Shown here piece after piece: positions 37,251 to 46,141 of a stretch of 64,000 bases of DNA; within the stretch, counting starts at the first letter, position 1, and each line of letters begins with the position of its first letter. The notes under the pieces were generated by a model. That model made no database searches and was not told the origin of the DNA. It was given only the letters and a program-made list of their open reading frames with translations. The translations under genes were made by a program, and so were the position numbers. This stretch comes from Bacteroidales bacterium (lineage in GTDB: Bacteria; Bacteroidota; Bacteroidia; Bacteroidales; UBA1402): contig JAJFTH010000009.1 of NCBI GenBank assembly GCA_021373135.1, positions 28,718 to 92,717 on the forward strand, given 5' to 3'.

Positions 37251-37820
37251 ATGGAAAAAGGAAAAATCATCATATTTTCAGCCCCGTCCGGTTCAGGAAA
37301 GACAACGCTTGTGAAGTGGTTACTCAGGCAAGACCTGAACCTGCACTTCTCCATATCGGCCACCAGCCGTCAGCCCAGAAGCACGGAGACCAACGGAAAA
37401 GACTATTATTTTCTCAGTCCGGAAGCTTTTCGTCAGAAAATTGCCGAAAATGCCTTTTTGGAATGGGAAGAAGTATATCCGGACAAATTTTACGGAACAC
37501 TCAAAAGTGAAGTGGAACGCATCATCTCCGAAGGCAAGCATGTCCTTTTTGACGTAGACGTAAAAGGGGGCCTCAACATTAAAAAGCATTTCAGAGCACA
37601 AGCCTTATCCATTTTCGTACAACCGCCCGGTATTGAGGTTTTGCGTCAGAGACTGGAATTCCGGGGCACAGACAGTGCCGAGATCATTCAGGAAAGAGTG
37701 GAAAAAGCCGCCTACGAACTGACTTTCGCCCCGCAGTTTGACTTGGTCGTCATCAACGATAAGCTGGATCAGGCCAAACAGGATTGTCTAAAAAAAGTGA
37801 AAGATTTTCTGGAAAAATAA
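37251..37820 (+). CDS. gmk: guanylate kinase
   Basis: A 189-aa P-loop kinase that phosphorylates GMP to GDP. The P-loop is SAPSGSGKTTLVKWLL. The GMP-binding region has ISATSRQPRSTETNGKDYYF and LEWEEVYPDKFYGT, and the lid and C-terminal part contain DVDVKGGLNIKK and FVQPPGIEVLRQRL. Length is normal. The start is the ATG before EKGKIIIFSAPSG. It supplies GDP for GTP and indirectly for (p)ppGpp made by the RelA homologue upstream. Confidence 0.96.
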   Translation: MEKGKIIIFSAPSGSGKTTLVKWLLRQDLNLHFSISATSRQPRSTETNGKDYYFLSPEAFRQKIAENAFLEWEEVYPDKFYGTLKSEVERIISEGKHVLFDVDVKGGLNIKKHFRAQALSIFVQPPGIEVLRQRLEFRGTDSAEIIQERVEKAAYELTFAPQFDLVVINDKLDQAKQDCLKKVKDFLEK

Positions 37821-37981
37821 AAGGTATAAACCCCAAGACAAGCCCTGGACCCAGATTTCGTCGCAAGCGGCTGGGAATTCAACCCTTAGGGATTAAATGG
37901 GTAGTTCGGCCTCTTCTCTTTTCCAATCACTCAGGTCATATCTCCGGAAAATTAAATTTTCTTTTGAAAAAACATCGCAAT

Positions 37982-38506
37982 ATGATATCTGCCAAAATCC
38001 GTACCGGTTTTTACGGGGGTTCCTTCAACCCGATTCATGAGGGCCACCTGGCTCTCGGAGATCATTTGATCTTGAATGGTCTGGTGGATGAATGCTGGTT
38101 TGTGGTTAGCCCGCAAAATCCGTTGAAGGAAACGGCTGATCCCGCCGATGCGGCTGATCGTCTGAGAATGGTTTCCAAGGCCCTGGAAGGGCACCCGAGA
38201 TGTTCGGCTTCGGACATCGAATTCCATTTGCCGCTTCCCTCCTACACCGTCCAGACACTCCGCTATGCTGTAGAAAAATATCCTGAACGGGAATTTGTCC
38301 TGTTGATTGGCGGTGACAACCTTGATCTTTTTACCCAATGGAAAGAATACGATTTTCTGCTGGCGAATTTCGACATACTGGTTTATCCGAGACCCGGGTT
38401 TTCAAACCGGATTCCTGCCGGATGGAATCGGATGAAAATGCTGGATGGGCAACTGATGGATATTTCATCGACTAAAATCAGGAAAAAGAGGAAAAGCCCC
38501 ATTTGA
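37982..38506 (+). CDS. nadD: nicotinate-nucleotide adenylyltransferase (short C-terminus)
   Basis: Adenylates nicotinate mononucleotide to deamido-NAD. The start is the ATG of MISAKIRTGFYGGSFNPIHE, which places the G-G-S-F-N-P-x-H-x-G-H nucleotidyltransferase motif at the N-terminus; a longer frame upstream shows no similarity. The C-terminal motif ISSTKIR is present, but the protein ends five codons later at KKRKSPI. Relatives continue about 20 residues (the R-x-F-L-P-x-x-V-x-x-Y-I tail). At 174 aa it is short. The convergent copA stop lies 8 bp away, so the tail may have been lost when that region was rearranged. It is probably still active since the binding motifs are intact. Confidence 0.9.
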   Translation: MISAKIRTGFYGGSFNPIHEGHLALGDHLILNGLVDECWFVVSPQNPLKETADPADAADRLRMVSKALEGHPRCSASDIEFHLPLPSYTVQTLRYAVEKYPEREFVLLIGGDNLDLFTQWKEYDFLLANFDILVYPRPGFSNRIPAGWNRMKMLDGQLMDISSTKIRKKRKSPI

Positions 38507-38514
38507 TGGATTCT

Positions 38515-41100
38515 TCACACAATCCCGGTCACCTCATAACCGGCCTCTTCCACAGCCTTTTTCAAAGTATCGTCACTCACTTCTCCGGTCAGTTTGACCT
38601 GAGCCGTTTTTTCTTCCAAACTGACTTTCGCTTCCACTCCATCAAGGGCATTCAACGCTTTTTCAACGCGGGCAGAGCAATGGGCACAGCTCATTCCTTC
38701 TATATTTAAAACTTTGTTTTTCATCTCATTATTTTTTATTTTAACATTTAGGAATTCGATGCAACTCGCCAAAAAATTGTTCACTTGTGTGAGCAATAGA
38801 TCATGGGCTCGTTTCATAACATTATCTGTATTTATTTCTGGTTTCACTTTAAAACGCTTCAACCTCAGGGCATTCAATACCACACTGACTGAACTGAAAC
38901 TCATGGCAGCAGCAGCAAACATGGGATTCAGCTTCCATCCGGACAATATATAAAAAACGCCTGCAGCCAAAGGAATACCGAGCATGTTGTAAAAAAACGC
39001 CCAGAACAGATTTTGTCTAATGTTCCGAATCACCGACTGACTGAGGCGTATGGCGGTTGCCACATCAGAAAGGTCATTCCGCATCAAGACCACATCCGCC
39101 GATTCTATGGCAATATCAGAACCCGCGCCTATTGCGATTCCAACATCGGCACGAGCCAAAGCAGGAGCATCATTGATCCCGTCACCCACCATGGCGACCT
39201 TTTTCCCCTGAGCCTGCAGTTCTGCTATTTTCTGTTCTTTGTCCTGCGGCAAGACCTCTGAAAAAACATATCGGATGTCGACCGTTTTTTGAATGGCTGC
39301 AGCTGTTTGGGCGTTGTCACCCGTCAGCATATACACTTCAAGTCCCATTGATTGAAGCTGCCGGATGGCCTCCTTGCTGTCCGTCTTTACAACATCCGCT
39401 ACCGCGATGATTCCCAAGACACTATTTTCGTCAGCCACAAAAAGCGGCGTCTTCCCTTCCTTCGAAAGCAGCTCAGACCGGTGTTCGAACTCTTTCAACG
39501 GAATATGATGATCGGCCATCATTTTCTGATTGCCGGTGTAATATTGGTTTCCATCCATGACACCTTCGAGACCAAGTCCGGTCACGGATTTAAAATCCTG
39601 CACCTGTAACAAATCGATGTTCCTTTGGGATGCGGACTCAATGACAGCATTTGACAAAGGATGTCCTGATAATTTTTCCAAAGAAGCACCGATACGCAGC
39701 AAAGTATCTTCTTGCAGGTCAGTCCTCACCAGCAAATCCGTCACTCTGGGTTTTCCTTCCGTAATGGTACCTGTCTTATCCAAAACAACGACATGCACTT
39801 GATGGGCCGTTTCCAATGCTTCAGCCGACTTGAACAAGATACCATGCTCCGCTCCTTTTCCGGTTCCGACCATGATGGCCACAGGTGTAGCCAGTCCAAG
39901 CGCACAAGGGCAGGAAATCACCAGAACAGCGATGCCGATGGACAAGGCAAAATCGAAAGGGTAACCCAGCAAAAGCCAAACGACGGTAGCCAGGATGGCA
40001 ATGATGATGACCACCGGCACAAAAATCCGGCTGATCTGATCGGCCAATTTGGAAATAGGTGCTTTCGATGCGGAAGCCTCCTCTACCAACCGTATGATTT
40101 GAGCCAGTGTCGTATCTGTTCCGACTTTCGTTGCCTGAAACGTCAGATAGCCGTTTTGATTGATACTCGCCGACAAGATTCTGTCTCCTTGCTGCTTGAA
40201 AACAGGAATGCTTTCGCCCGTAATGGCAGACTCATCCACAGAAGATTGCCCTGTCAATACAACGCCGTCAACAGCAACGGATTGCCCCGGTTTCAGCACC
40301 ACCTCATCTCCTATTCGCACCTCATCGACAGAGATTTCCATTTCCACCCCTGAACGAATGACCATGGCCACTTTGGGAGCCAGATTCACAAGTTTGGTGA
40401 TGGCTTCCGACGTTTTCCCTTTAGACCTGGCTTCCAGATAACGGCCCAAAGTAACCAGAGTCAGGATGGTTGCCGCAGATTCGAAATACAAGTCATGGGC
40501 AAAAGTTTCAACCAGGACGGCATCTCCGTGACCATACCCGTAGCCGATCTTATACAAGGCAAAGATGCCGTAAAAGACTGCAGCCGAGGACCCGATGGCA
40601 ACCAGCGAATCCATCGTGGGTGCTCCCAGAAAAAGCGACTTGAAGCCACCTTGAAAAAAACTTCTGTTTAAATAGATTACAGGCATGGTCAGTAAAAACA
40701 GGGTGAAGGCAAAAGCGGACATATTGGCATAGCCGGACAAGAATGCAGGAATTGGCAGACCTATCATTCGGCCCATGGAGAGGTATAATAAGGGTATCAG
40801 AAACCCAAGAGAAACCCAGAATCGCTTTTTCAATTCAGCTTGTTCAGCCTTTACATAATCCACGGTTTCTTCCCGACGGTGTTTATCTTCCCTTGCTATA
40901 GCCTCATAGCCGGCTTTATGCACCGATTTCTCTATCGACTTTGCATCAACTTTTTTGTCGTTATAGGTCACCGTCATGCTGTTGGTCATCAGTTGTACAT
41001 TCACAGCCTCAATGCCCTCCAGCTTCCGCACACTTTTCTCCACATGCGCCACACAGGAAGCACAAGTCATACCAACGACATCGAATTTTTTTGTTTCCAT
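38515..41100 (-). CDS. copA: Cu(+)-exporting P1B-type ATPase fused to a C-terminal copper chaperone domain
   Basis: An 861-aa inner membrane copper pump. Order: N-terminal HMA domain with M11-T-C13-A-S-C16, membrane helices, TGES loop ([12 protein letters not shown]), the CPC metal motif at 397-399 (SCPCALGLATPVA), phosphorylated D441 in DKTGTITEG, and the hinge MVGDGINDAPALA. The normal ATPase ends near VVLNALRLKRFK (about residue 750). A linker beginning MKRAHDLLLTQVNNFLA (from residue 762) leads to a second HMA domain that starts MKNKVLNIEGMSCAHC (M793), like a free-standing CopZ. The linker DNA is a leader sequence repeated elsewhere in the window. M793 could still serve as an internal start for free chaperone. 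A frameshift-free fusion of copA and copZ is the simplest reading. Confidence 0.93.
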   Translation of the reverse strand: METKKFDVVGMTCASCVAHVEKSVRKLEGIEAVNVQLMTNSMTVTYNDKKVDAKSIEKSVHKAGYEAIAREDKHRREETVDYVKAEQAELKKRFWVSLGFLIPLLYLSMGRMIGLPIPAFLSGYANMSAFAFTLFLLTMPVIYLNRSFFQGGFKSLFLGAPTMDSLVAIGSSAAVFYGIFALYKIGYGYGHGDAVLVETFAHDLYFESAATILTLVTLGRYLEARSKGKTSEAITKLVNLAPKVAMVIRSGVEMEISVDEVRIGDEVVLKPGQSVAVDGVVLTGQSSVDESAITGESIPVFKQQGDRILSASINQNGYLTFQATKVGTDTTLAQIIRLVEEASASKAPISKLADQISRIFVPVVIIIAILATVVWLLLGYPFDFALSIGIAVLVISCPCALGLATPVAIMVGTGKGAEHGILFKSAEALETAHQVHVVVLDKTGTITEGKPRVTDLLVRTDLQEDTLLRIGASLEKLSGHPLSNAVIESASQRNIDLLQVQDFKSVTGLGLEGVMDGNQYYTGNQKMMADHHIPLKEFEHRSELLSKEGKTPLFVADENSVLGIIAVADVVKTDSKEAIRQLQSMGLEVYMLTGDNAQTAAAIQKTVDIRYVFSEVLPQDKEQKIAELQAQGKKVAMVGDGINDAPALARADVGIAIGAGSDIAIESADVVLMRNDLSDVATAIRLSQSVIRNIRQNLFWAFFYNMLGIPLAAGVFYILSGWKLNPMFAAAAMSFSSVSVVLNALRLKRFKVKPEINTDNVMKRAHDLLLTQVNNFLASCIEFLNVKIKNNEMKNKVLNIEGMSCAHCSARVEKALNALDGVEAKVSLEEKTAQVKLTGEVSDDTLKKAVEEAGYEVTGIV
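38719..38817 (-). repeat. leader-type repeat, copy A (codes for the CopA linker)
   Basis: Starts ATGAAACGAGCCCATGATCT and ends TGAGATGAAA, where the final ATG is the ancestral start codon of the chaperone domain. Copy B precedes the BASS transporter gene and also ends exactly at that gene's ATG. The first 38 bases differ at one position; the last about 55 match with scattered changes. Confidence 0.8.
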
Positions 41101-41154
41101 TGTTAAATATTTCTGCTATTAAATAAGTACAGAAATCGTGCCAAAGTCCGTTTC

Positions 41155-41218
41155 TATTTATTAAAATACGATGGAAATACAATCCTCAAACCTACCACAT
41201 TCAATGGGCTCCCAACAA
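41155..41218. repeat. 64-bp perfect direct repeat, left copy
   Basis: Identical over 64 bases to the copy on the other side of the LRR gene, 1,720 bp away. This copy begins 7 bp behind the LRR stop codon. On the minus strand both copies can be read as SPLNVVGLRIVFPSYFNK-stop, a plausible C-terminus of some other lost gene. Confidence 0.9.
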
Positions 41219-41225
41219 GATATAT

Positions 41226-42803
41226 CTATTTTTTCACCATTTTTATCTCAATCGTACCTTCACCGGTCATTAGTTTAACAACATACATTCCCTTTGGTAA
41301 AGTACCGACTGAAATTAGTTTATTGTTAGTCACTTCCTTGTTTAACAACATTTTACCGTTTATATCAAATAGATTTAATAAGGCAGTTCCATTCATTCCA
41401 CTTACATAGAAATCATTAATAACCGGATTTGGATACAAACTTATACTTGCATTATTTACAGTAGGTATAGCAGTTGTCATTTCGACAATATTCGCAAAAT
41501 CCTTCCATTGATTAGCGGCCTGGTAAGCTGTTTTCGATTCTGTTGGTACATAAAGCGTACAATTGGTTTTATCGACATCCTTAAATACTAAATATACAGT
41601 ATTTAAATCAACAGGTGGAACTGGATAAGCATAAATTGAGGTTAATCCGGTACAACCATAAAAAGTATAACTGCCAATCGAAGTAACCGAACCTGGTAGT
41701 GTAACACTGCTCAATCCGGTGCAACCATAAAAAGCATTTCTCCCCATTGAAGTAACTGAGCCTGGAATTGTTACATTGCTTAATCCAATACAATATTGAA
41801 ATGCATAACTCTCAATTGATGTAGTAGATGATGGTATGGTATAAGTTCCTTGTTTTTTGGTAGGACATTGAATCAATTGAGATAAATTTTTATCAAATAA
41901 AACTCCATTCTGAGAAGAATAATTAAGATTGGTAGCATCTACTATAAATTCAGTTAATCCGGTACAATTAATAAAAGCACCATTCCCTATCGATGTAACT
42001 GAACCTGGAATTGTAATACTGATCAATCCGGTACAATCATTAAAAGCATAATCTCCTATCAATGTAACCAAACCAGATATTGAGACACTGCTCAATTCGG
42101 TACATTCTAAAAAAGCATAACTCCTTATTGATGTAACAGATGATGGCATAGAATAAGTTCCTTGTTTTTTGGCAGGACATTGAATCAATTGAGATAAATT
42201 TTTATCAAATAAAACTCCATTCTGAGAAGAATAATTAAGATTAGTAGCATCTACTATAAATTCAGTTAATCCGGTACAATACCAAAAAGCATAATTCCCT
42301 ATTGAAGTAAGCGAACCTGGTATTGTAATACTGCTCAATCCGGAACAAAATTCGAAAGCCTCACTCCCTATCGAAGTAATCGAACTTGGTAATGTTACAG
42401 TGCTCAATTCAGTACAACTTTCAAAAGCCTCACTCCCTATCGATGTCACTGAGTTGGGCATGATGACGGACTTTAAACTAACTTTTCCTTCCCAAGTGTT
42501 CGAAGTACAAAAAGCAAATTCCGGAATTTCATTGGCAGGATAAGCAGCGGTTCCGTTGTAAGCCGCTATCGTTACTCCACTTAAATCAAGGATAGCCAAG
42601 GCCGGCATATTATCCCGCATAGTTTTAAAATCGCGGGCATCAATTGTCCCTGTAATTGTCAGGTTCGTAACTGAATTCAGTTCATCTGCTGTTAATGTTG
42701 TTGATAGAGTCCCGGCAGTGCTAATATCTACCGTTTTAGGAACCTGTGCTTGTCCTGTCAATGTAAAACTCAAAATAAAAAATAGTGTAATTAATTTTTT
42801 CAT
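41226..42803 (-). CDS. BspA-like leucine-rich repeat surface protein with T9SS sorting tail
   Basis: A 525-aa secreted protein. It has a Sec signal peptide (MKKLITLFFILSFTLTGQAQ), then a run of BspA/Treponema-type LRR_5 units of the form SITIPGSVTSIGNYAFWYCT, and from about residue 450 a type A T9SS C-terminal domain (SISLYPNPVINDFYVSG ... GTLPKGMYVVKLMTGEG). It should be exported by the T9SS, whose translocon SprA is encoded in this window, and attached at the cell surface. An internal 312-bp duplication (104 residues) is nearly identical in its two copies. The gene is framed by 64-bp direct repeats, suggesting insertion as a cassette. BspA-like proteins often bind host or cell surfaces; no ligand can be named here. 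Confidence 0.92.
   Translation of the reverse strand: MKKLITLFFILSFTLTGQAQVPKTVDISTAGTLSTTLTADELNSVTNLTITGTIDARDFKTMRDNMPALAILDLSGVTIAAYNGTAAYPANEIPEFAFCTSNTWEGKVSLKSVIMPNSVTSIGSEAFESCTELSTVTLPSSITSIGSEAFEFCSGLSSITIPGSLTSIGNYAFWYCTGLTEFIVDATNLNYSSQNGVLFDKNLSQLIQCPAKKQGTYSMPSSVTSIRSYAFLECTELSSVSISGLVTLIGDYAFNDCTGLISITIPGSVTSIGNGAFINCTGLTEFIVDATNLNYSSQNGVLFDKNLSQLIQCPTKKQGTYTIPSSTTSIESYAFQYCIGLSNVTIPGSVTSMGRNAFYGCTGLSSVTLPGSVTSIGSYTFYGCTGLTSIYAYPVPPVDLNTVYLVFKDVDKTNCTLYVPTESKTAYQAANQWKDFANIVEMTTAIPTVNNASISLYPNPVINDFYVSGMNGTALLNLFDINGKMLLNKEVTNNKLISVGTLPKGMYVVKLMTGEGTIEIKMVKK
41841..42280. repeat. internal duplication in the LRR gene
   Basis: Bases 41841-41968 and 42153-42280 agree at 126 of 128 positions with a 312-bp offset. 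Both encode TEFIVDATNLNYSSQNGVLF and the following DKNLSQLIQCP. The low divergence suggests recent unequal recombination or gene conversion that changes LRR copy number. Confidence 0.85.
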
Positions 42804-42874
42804 GATTAAGTCAATTAATGGATTATTCTATTTGAAGCATTTTGATATCTATTGCCACGCTTCCGATACTGTTT

Positions 42875-42938
42875 TATTTATTAAAATACGATGGAAATAC
42901 AATCCTCAAACCTACCACATTCAATGGGCTCCCAACAA
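42875..42938. repeat. 64-bp perfect direct repeat, right copy
   Basis: Second copy of the 64-bp repeat, about 70 bp upstream of the LRR start codon and about 40 bp from the end of the ATPase gene. See the left copy. Confidence 0.9.
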
Positions 42939-42976
42939 CAGCTTATACAGGCAGTCCTTCTTTGTTCCAAGACGAA

Positions 42977-44128
42977 CTATAGATTGAACTTTTTGCCGTA
43001 TATGGTATTGATCCACATAGCAAAAAGTTTATCCGTGACGGAGTATTTTTTGTTCAGTTCGGTAACAAGGTCTTTCTCCAGTAATTTTTTGATGGCAGAC
43101 TGAATAGAGCTTGCAGAAGATAGGCTATGCTTTTTTAGAAACTCGGATGAAGTTATTCGTTCCGCTTCACCGTCCCGGGCAATAGCATATAGCAGTTCTT
43201 TCTGTTTTTCAGGTATGTTGGAGAGTATTTCTCGAAAAATGGTTGCGTTTCCGGCAATCAGGTTGTCAATGCTTTGATTTAGTGTTTCGAGTGTGCATTC
43301 CTCCCCGGGCAAAGTATCCGAGAAAGCCTCGTTGAAGGTTTTCTGAATGAAATAGGTGTGCCCTTTAAACAAGTGATAGACACGCTCGACCACTTCCTTT
43401 GAAATAGTACGGCCTCTTGATTCAAACAGTTCCATGATGAATTTTACATAAATGGGGTCATCTATGGCGTTGAGCTCCAGAATATCGGCACTCTGATAGA
43501 ATGGGCGAGCCGATGAAGTAAACATTTCCTGCATCAGATGTCGCTCACTTCCCGCAAATATAAAGTGACTGTTTCTTATTTTCTGGATATGTGTACGAAG
43601 CAGTGCTTCCACATTCTTTTCCGGATATTTGGCAATTTGCTGGAATTCATCTATCGCAACAATGCAAGGTTTATCTGCCGCAGCCAAATAAGTGAATATC
43701 TCCTCCAGCGTATATTCGGGACGTTGAATATCCCCAAGCTCCACATTAAAAGTCGGTAAATTGGTAAAAGGATCGAACCCAAATTTACCGCTAATGGATT
43801 TTAATGTTTGGAGAAATAGGTTGGACATCGTTTTGCTACGGGGAACTAACGATTCAAATATTTCTTTGCCAAGTATATAGGTGAACTCTTTAAGACTTGA
43901 AGTATGAAGGATGTCAATGAAAAAAGTATCATACGAATCCTTGATTTCAGGCTTTTCATAACAGAACTGGATAAGCCCTGTTTTACCCATTCTGCGGGGT
44001 GAAATAACAACCATATTGTTACCATTCACCAACGATTTAATCAATCGGGCAGATTCGCTTACTCTGTCGCAAAAATAATCGGACTCTATCTTGCCTGTAA
44101 CTATAAATGGGTTAATCGCTTTTGCCAT
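42977..44128 (-). CDS. AAA ATPase of the archaeal-type ATPase family
   Basis: A 383-aa cytoplasmic P-loop ATPase (PF01637-like, STAND-related). Walker A is VISPRRMGKTGLIQF (residues 41-55) and Walker B is PCIVAIDEFQQIAKYPE. A sensor-type GSERHLM follows, and a winged-helix domain closes the protein (SASSIQSAIKKLLEKDLVTE). The N-terminal NPFIVTGKIESDYFCDR is the usual start of this Bacteroidota paralogue group. These proteins occur in many copies and their role is unknown; mobile-element association has been suggested. No partner gene is adjacent. Confidence 0.88.
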   Translation of the reverse strand: MAKAINPFIVTGKIESDYFCDRVSESARLIKSLVNGNNMVVISPRRMGKTGLIQFCYEKPEIKDSYDTFFIDILHTSSLKEFTYILGKEIFESLVPRSKTMSNLFLQTLKSISGKFGFDPFTNLPTFNVELGDIQRPEYTLEEIFTYLAAADKPCIVAIDEFQQIAKYPEKNVEALLRTHIQKIRNSHFIFAGSERHLMQEMFTSSARPFYQSADILELNAIDDPIYVKFIMELFESRGRTISKEVVERVYHLFKGHTYFIQKTFNEAFSDTLPGEECTLETLNQSIDNLIAGNATIFREILSNIPEKQKELLYAIARDGEAERITSSEFLKKHSLSSASSIQSAIKKLLEKDLVTELNKKYSVTDKLFAMWINTIYGKKFNL

Positions 44129-44210
44129 ATTTGTTTGTTTTATGCAAAGATAGTTATTCTTTTTGAATTATTCGAATAGAATAATTTTTATTGGGTAAAG
44201 AGGGGATATT

Positions 44211-45389
44211 TCAAAAACTCCACCTCAAGCGTCCAAAACCGGCATAGGTGTTTCCAAAGGCTCCATATTCGCTGCCGGTTTCACCCAACAAGACCTGTGC
44301 CGTCAGCATCAGTTCGAGATTTTCCATCAAGGAAACCGTCACCATTGGGCCAATATAAGAGGAATGATCAGAAGGGTTAAGCATCCCTGCGAGCGAAACG
44401 TTCAGGATGGGATTGACCGGATAGGAGACTTGTCCGAACCATTCATACTTCCCAATGGACAGCCGCTTGGCACTCAGGTTTTCATTGGGATCGATCAAAG
44501 AGATCCCCCCCTCTCTTCCGGTCGTACCCATGCTATTGAAAAGGAAGGCTGAATGGATGTATAGAGAATTGTTAAAAGTATAATCAGCAGAAACAGTGGC
44601 CGATACGGATGTTGATGAAAGGTTTTCTTTTCCCGGAAGTGGTGTGAACAAGGTTCCTTCGCCCCTGAAAGAGACCTTGCCGATATTGCCCGACCAGCCG
44701 CCGCCAAGTACAAAATCATTTTCATTCTTGCCTCCGATAAATTGAATATCATAATCGTGAAAATTGAAAAGGTAACGGGCTGCAGCAGTGGTGTTGTGAT
44801 ACCGGTCTGTCTTAAAAGCAACATCCAAGCTGGACGATCCGGAGGTATACCAGGTCAGCAAGACCGCATCACTGCCGGGACGTTCCTCATAATCAAAATC
44901 AATGTATGAAAAGGCATTGAAAAGGTCGTTCGGATTCCAGACCAGATTGATTCCCCAGTTGATGCGCTGCCGGCCAACCTTCAGCTGAAGGTTTTTCCAG
45001 GTGTAATCGGCATAAAAACGATCGATGGAAGTATTCAGAAACCAGTTTGTCTTTTCAACCAGATTCCAGGACATATCCTTCAAACCGTTATCCGTTTCAA
45101 AAAGATCGGCATAACCCGGAATATCATGAATGAGTTTACCGACAATAAACCGGTTTCGCACACCCAGTTCAAACCGGAGATTGTCCGTTGGCTGAAATGC
45201 CAGATTCAGACGATTGTGGATCTGGTTGTAGGTGGTCTGTTGGAAAGATCCGTCGGCAGGCAAGACCAACGGGTTTTCAAAATAATAGTATCCCTGCATA
45301 TCCTTGATATATCCGGATAATGTTAGCTTCTGAGCTTGCAGTCCGGTGAAAGCGAAAAGCAGTAAGACAGGCAGAAGGATCTTTTTCAT
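44211..45389 (-). CDS. outer membrane beta-barrel protein of an ABC transport operon
   Basis: A 392-aa protein with a signal peptide (MKKILLPVLLLFAFTGLQAQ, start chosen for this; an upstream in-frame TTG is rejected) and alternating beta-strand pattern to the end (GRLRWSF, aromatic C-terminus). It resembles porin or alginate-export type barrels: RFYADYTWKNLQLKVGRQRI, then NWGINLVWNPNDLFNAF. It is the last gene of a five-gene run with an ABC ATPase, two FtsX-type permeases and a LolA-fold periplasmic protein, so it may be the outer membrane end of that system. The cargo is unknown. Confidence 0.72.
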   Translation of the reverse strand: MKKILLPVLLLFAFTGLQAQKLTLSGYIKDMQGYYYFENPLVLPADGSFQQTTYNQIHNRLNLAFQPTDNLRFELGVRNRFIVGKLIHDIPGYADLFETDNGLKDMSWNLVEKTNWFLNTSIDRFYADYTWKNLQLKVGRQRINWGINLVWNPNDLFNAFSYIDFDYEERPGSDAVLLTWYTSGSSSLDVAFKTDRYHNTTAAARYLFNFHDYDIQFIGGKNENDFVLGGGWSGNIGKVSFRGEGTLFTPLPGKENLSSTSVSATVSADYTFNNSLYIHSAFLFNSMGTTGREGGISLIDPNENLSAKRLSIGKYEWFGQVSYPVNPILNVSLAGMLNPSDHSSYIGPMVTVSLMENLELMLTAQVLLGETGSEYGAFGNTYAGFGRLRWSF

Positions 45390-45423
45390 TTGATATCTAT
45401 TGATCAATCAGGGGTATTTACCA

Positions 45424-46128
45424 TCACTCTTTGGTGGCGTCTACACCCATTTTCTCATCTTTTACGATGCGCCCGTCTTCCAAAACAAGGATGCGGTGCG
45501 CTTTGTTCATCACCCGTTGGTCATGCGTGGAAAAAAGAAATGTGATATGTTCTTTCCGGTTCAGTTCTTCCATCATGTCAAGCAATTTTGCCGTGGCCTT
45601 GGAATCCAGGTTGGCTGTTGGTTCGTCTGCAATGATGAATTTCGGTTTAGAGGCCATGGCACGGGCTACGGCCACCCGTTGCTGCTGGCCGCCTGAAAGC
45701 TGATTGGGACGGCTGTTGATGCGGTCACCAAGCCCCACTTCCGTCAGGATTTCTTTGGTACGACTTTCAATCTCAACCTTGGGTGCACCCTGCATTTCAA
45801 GGATAAAGGACACATTTTCCCCGGCAGTCAACACCGGAATCAAATTGTAGGACTGAAAGACGAAACCGATGTTATTCAGACGAAAATCAATCAATTGTTT
45901 GGATTTCAGCTTGGTGATATCCACACCATCCACATGGATATTCCCGGACGTAGGCTGATCCAGCCCTCCGATCATGTTCAGCAAAGTAGTCTTCCCGGAA
46001 CCGGACGGACCAACGATGGCCGTAAATTCTCCTTTTTCGATGGTCAGGTCTACGTGATCCACCGCAGTCACCTGAACAGCCGTGTTATCGTATATTTTTA
46101 CCAGATCCTTGATTTCAATGACATTCAT
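45424..46128 (-). CDS. LolD/MacB-type ABC transporter ATP-binding protein
   Basis: A 234-aa ATPase. Walker A GPSGSGKTTLLNMIGG, signature LSGGQQQRVAVARAMA, Walker B FIIADEPTANLD and the switch His in STHDQRV are intact. The start is the ATG of MNVIEIKDLVKIYDN. It lies 13 bp behind an FtsX-type permease and 34 bp ahead of the barrel gene. ATPases of this branch power lipoprotein release (LolD), macrolide or peptide export (MacB) or cell division (FtsE); the two long permeases and LolA-fold partner favour a Lol/MacB-like role. Confidence 0.92.
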   Translation of the reverse strand: MNVIEIKDLVKIYDNTAVQVTAVDHVDLTIEKGEFTAIVGPSGSGKTTLLNMIGGLDQPTSGNIHVDGVDITKLKSKQLIDFRLNNIGFVFQSYNLIPVLTAGENVSFILEMQGAPKVEIESRTKEILTEVGLGDRINSRPNQLSGGQQQRVAVARAMASKPKFIIADEPTANLDSKATAKLLDMMEELNRKEHITFLFSTHDQRVMNKAHRILVLEDGRIVKDEKMGVDATKE

Positions 46129-46141
46129 GGTTCTATTTTTT

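Noticed and set aside
37821..37981. Upstream in-frame extension of nadD
   Set aside because: The extra 66 codons have no similarity to the family and would bury the conserved N-terminal nucleotidyltransferase motif; the internal ATG is the proper start.
41100..41160. TGGCAC-containing sequence upstream of copA as a sigma-54 promoter
   Set aside because: The -12 half does not match TTGC, and no sigma-54 activator gene is nearby.
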